From NCBI GenBank assembly GCA_035448545.1, contig DAOTJE010000006.1:1-64000 (forward strand): a DNA stretch of 64,000 bases. Reading direction: 5' to 3'. The position numbers and the translations under genes were made by a program. The notes under the pieces were generated by a model, which searched no databases, was not told where the DNA came from, and worked only from the letters and a program-made list of their open reading frames with translations. This DNA is from Anaerobaca sp035448545. GTDB taxonomy: Bacteria > Planctomycetota > Phycisphaerae > Sedimentisphaerales > Anaerobacaceae. Positions 61,852-64,000 of the stretch are shown one piece after another; within the stretch, counting starts at the first letter, position 1, and each line of letters starts with the position of its first letter.

Positions 61852-62937
61852 ATGGCGGCCATGATGGACAGAGCGGTTTACCGGATTATCGATGCGAATT
61901 TCAACCGGGCCCGCGAGGCGTTGCGGGTGATGGAGGAGTACTGCCGGTTCGCGGTCAACAACGGCACGCTGAGCGGCCGGGCCAAGCAACTGCGGCACGA
62001 GCTGTGTGCGGCGATCGGGCAACTGGAGCTGGGCAAGCTGCTGGCGGGCCGCGACACGCTGGGCGACGTCGGCGTCGGACAGCAGGTGGAGAACCAGCTC
62101 CAGCGAGCCACGGCGGCCGAGGCGTTCACCGCGGGTGCCCGGCGGCTGACCGAGGCGCTGCGGGCGCTGGCGGAGATGGCGCAGGGCGAGAGCAAGCCGG
62201 TCGCGGCGGCCATCGAGCGGCTCCGCTACCAGGCGTACACGCTGGAGAAGGACGTGGTGCTGTTCGCGCAGCCGGTGGAGAAGTTCCATCGCGTGCGGCT
62301 GTACGTGATTGTCACGAGCGACCTGCCGGCCGAGATCCTCTCGCTGGCCAGTCGCTGCGCCGCCGGCGGCGCCGACTGCCTCCAGTTGCGGGCCAAGAAC
62401 ATGCCCGACGACCGGCTGTTCGCGGTAGCGGTCGAGTTCGTGGACATCTGCCGGGACTTCGGGGCCTTGAGCATCATCAACGACCGCGTTGACGTCGCCT
62501 GCGCCGCGGGCGCCGACGGCGTACACCTGGGTCAAAACGATCTGCCGGTGGAGCAGGCCCGGCGGCTGCAACTGAGCCCGCTGATCATCGGCAAGAGCAC
62601 GCACGACGAGAATGAGCTCGAACGGGCGGTCGACTCGCTGCCGAGCTACGTGAGTCTGGGTCCGGCCTTTGCGACGACGACGAAGCCGAGGATCGAGGTC
62701 GCGGGGCTGGACTACGTTCGGCACGGGCTGGAGCGGCTGGCGGAGACGGGCGTCAGCCACGTCGCCATCGGCGGGATCACGCACGAGAACGTCGAGCAGG
62801 TGCTCCGGGCCGGAGCGCAGCGCGTCGCCGTCTGCGCCGACGTGACGGAGGCGCCGAACCCCGGCGATGCGTGCCGCCGGCTCAAGGACAAGATCGCCGG
62901 GTTTTTTGCAGAACGATCTGAAGCGAAGGTGAGGTGA
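61852..62937 (+). CDS. thiE: Thiamin-phosphate synthase with N-terminal ThiD2-type domain
   Basis: This 361-residue protein has two parts. Residues 1-140 (YRIIDANFNRAREALRVMEE) match the ThiD2-type domain often fused to ThiE. Residues about 145-350 are ThiE: CLQLRAKNMPDDR, IINDRVDVACAAGADGVHLG, SLGPAFATTTKP and VAIGGITHENVEQVLRAGAQ. ThiE joins the pyrimidine and thiazole halves of thiamin. An alternative start is at 61861. The next gene begins 4 bp after the stop. No other thi gene is near. Confidence 0.88.
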   Translation: MAAMMDRAVYRIIDANFNRAREALRVMEEYCRFAVNNGTLSGRAKQLRHELCAAIGQLELGKLLAGRDTLGDVGVGQQVENQLQRATAAEAFTAGARRLTEALRALAEMAQGESKPVAAAIERLRYQAYTLEKDVVLFAQPVEKFHRVRLYVIVTSDLPAEILSLASRCAAGGADCLQLRAKNMPDDRLFAVAVEFVDICRDFGALSIINDRVDVACAAGADGVHLGQNDLPVEQARRLQLSPLIIGKSTHDENELERAVDSLPSYVSLGPAFATTTKPRIEVAGLDYVRHGLERLAETGVSHVAIGGITHENVEQVLRAGAQRVAVCADVTEAPNPGDACRRLKDKIAGFFAERSEAKVR

Positions 62938-62941
62938 GCAA

Positions 62942-64000
62942 ATGATTAGAGCGAGATCCATCCGATGCCTCGTCACGGCGGCTATTCTGGTCGGCGGCTG
63001 GGCCCCCGTCGGAAGCGCCGAGGACCTCTGGGAGCTGGCCAACCGGAACAAGAACGTGCTGCGGATCGCGACGCTGTTCACCGCGCAAGACGTGCGCGAC
63101 AAGCTCTCGACGAACGAAGGAATCGACAGCGCGATGGACTGGTGCCGCAAGACGGGCGTGACGCACGCGTTCATCGAGTCGTTTCGCGACGGCTACACCG
63201 CCCAACGCAAGGCCCTCGAGCACGCACGGGACCGGTTCCGCGAAAACGGGTTTGACGTTTCCGGCTGTGTCACGCCGACCGGCTTCGGCAAGACCTCCAC
63301 GGGCTGGCGCGTCGTCTCCTGCTACACGAACGCCGACACGCAACAGCGGATCCAGGAGATCTTCGAGTACGCCGCGTCGATCTTCGACGAGATCATGATC
63401 GATGATTTTCTCTTCACCGACTGCGAGTGCGAGGAGTGCCAGCAGGCCCGCGGCACGCAGGCGTGGGACGAGTACCGCTGCGACCTGATGGTCCGCGTCA
63501 GCCGCGACCGCATCCTCGCCCCCGCCGGCGCCGTCAACCCCAACGTCAAAGTCATCCTCAAATATCCACAATGGTACAGCGCGTTCCATGAGCGGGGGTA
63601 TGAGGTGGTGCGGCAGACCGCGGAGTACGACCGGATCTGGGTGGGGACGGAGACGCGGGACTATGACGACCCGCAGTGGGGTGGCAAGGTCCAGTACGAG
63701 GCATACTTCATCATGCGGTGGCTGGGCGAGATCGGCGGGGCCAAGTGCGGCGGCGGCTGGTTCGACCCGTACGGCACGCACGAGGACACCTACGTCGAGC
63801 AGGCCCGCCAGACCGTGCTGGCCGACGCGAAGGAGATGCTGCTGTTCTGCTACGGCTCGCTGTTGCGTGGCACCGGTCCGGCCAACGTCGCGCGGCTGCG
63901 GACCGAGATCCCGGCCCTGTTCGAACTGGCCTCGCTGGTGCGCGGCCAGCCCCTGCGAGGGATCGCCGCGCCGAAGCCGCCCAACAGCAAGCCGCGAGGC
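62942..64000 (+). CDS. Secreted protein, probable TIM-barrel glycoside-hydrolase-like (3' end outside window)
   Basis: From the ATG at 62942, with AGGTGAGG upstream, 353 codons run to the window edge without a stop. A signal peptide (RCLVTAAILVGGWAPVGSAE) is followed by alternating helix and strand text. Seen are DEIMIDDFLFTDCECEEC, with C161, C163 and C166 able to bind a metal, and VGTETRDYDDPQWGGKVQYE. Acidic pairs at barrel-strand ends (IDD, TETRD) fit a glycoside-hydrolase-like barrel. The family is not certain. It is 4 bp from thiE, so probably cotranscribed. Confidence 0.7.
   Translation, partial: MIRARSIRCLVTAAILVGGWAPVGSAEDLWELANRNKNVLRIATLFTAQDVRDKLSTNEGIDSAMDWCRKTGVTHAFIESFRDGYTAQRKALEHARDRFRENGFDVSGCVTPTGFGKTSTGWRVVSCYTNADTQQRIQEIFEYAASIFDEIMIDDFLFTDCECEECQQARGTQAWDEYRCDLMVRVSRDRILAPAGAVNPNVKVILKYPQWYSAFHERGYEVVRQTAEYDRIWVGTETRDYDDPQWGGKVQYEAYFIMRWLGEIGGAKCGGGWFDPYGTHEDTYVEQARQTVLADAKEMLLFCYGSLLRGTGPANVARLRTEIPALFELASLVRGQPLRGIAAPKPPNSKPRG

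Overview
The window looks like a chromosomal segment of an anaerobic member of the Planctomycetota, probably class Phycisphaerae. This is inferred from gene content, not from a marker gene. Supporting signs are high GC, two kinds of dockerin-bearing secreted proteins, a PEP-CTERM-type protein, a pseudopilin with the C-terminal H-x9-DG signature, a DUF1080 lipoprotein, a class II superoxide reductase, meso-DAP-type peptidoglycan genes, small ECF sigma / membrane-protein pairs, and many short dispersed palindromic repeats. No phage, insertion sequence, CRISPR array or rRNA operon is visible.

Layout. 1-12 kb: tail of an upstream gene, recJ, a MntA/HepT-type toxin-antitoxin pair, a secreted transglutaminase-like protein, a short peptidoglycan cluster (murE-murF-mraY), a beta-helix/dockerin protein and rlmN. 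12-20 kb: an ABC-ATPase remnant, a sugar porter, a thioesterase, a NodB-fold secreted protein, an ECF sigma factor with a small membrane partner, tRNA-Ser, an OPT transporter and a murB remnant. 20-31 kb: a minus-strand run encoding a TPR-bearing membrane glycosyltransferase-like protein, a flippase-like/methyltransferase fusion and a DUF362 protein, then the ilv operon with two tandem large-subunit genes and a long leader. 31-39 kb: an ECF sigma factor, a membrane anti-sigma factor with four zinc (ZAS-type) modules, a pseudopilin, a secreted C39-like protein with a cysteine-rich tail, and two paralogous dockerin proteins. 39-49 kb: tRNA-Met, tRNA-Glu, tadA, ldh, a DUF502 protein, a Fpg/Nei glycosylase, a PRC-barrel protein, superoxide reductase, an alkaline-phosphatase-superfamily/EEP fusion with a GT4 glycosyltransferase, and an orphan response regulator. 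49-64 kb: tex, two tandem lipoproteins, a PEP-CTERM protein, a minus-strand run prfB-pepA-folE-PTPS-deoC (prfB has a programmed +1 frameshift), an HNH protein, a ThiD2-ThiE fusion and the start of a secreted protein that runs off the window.

Working together. murE, murF and mraY make lipid I precursors. folE and the adjacent PTPS-like gene act on consecutive pterin/deazapurine steps. ilvB/ilvH start branched-chain amino acid synthesis. The GT4 and AP/EEP genes, and the TPR/flippase-methyltransferase genes, look like envelope glycan or lipid modules. The sigma/anti-sigma pair next to the C39-like/pseudopilin pair is the best candidate here for an undescribed regulated export or surface system, but the link between the two pairs rests only on position.

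A second theme is dispersed short repeats. At least six families are seen. Several lie exactly at gene ends and supply stop codons, one lies in frame inside murE, and one sits at the broken end of murB.
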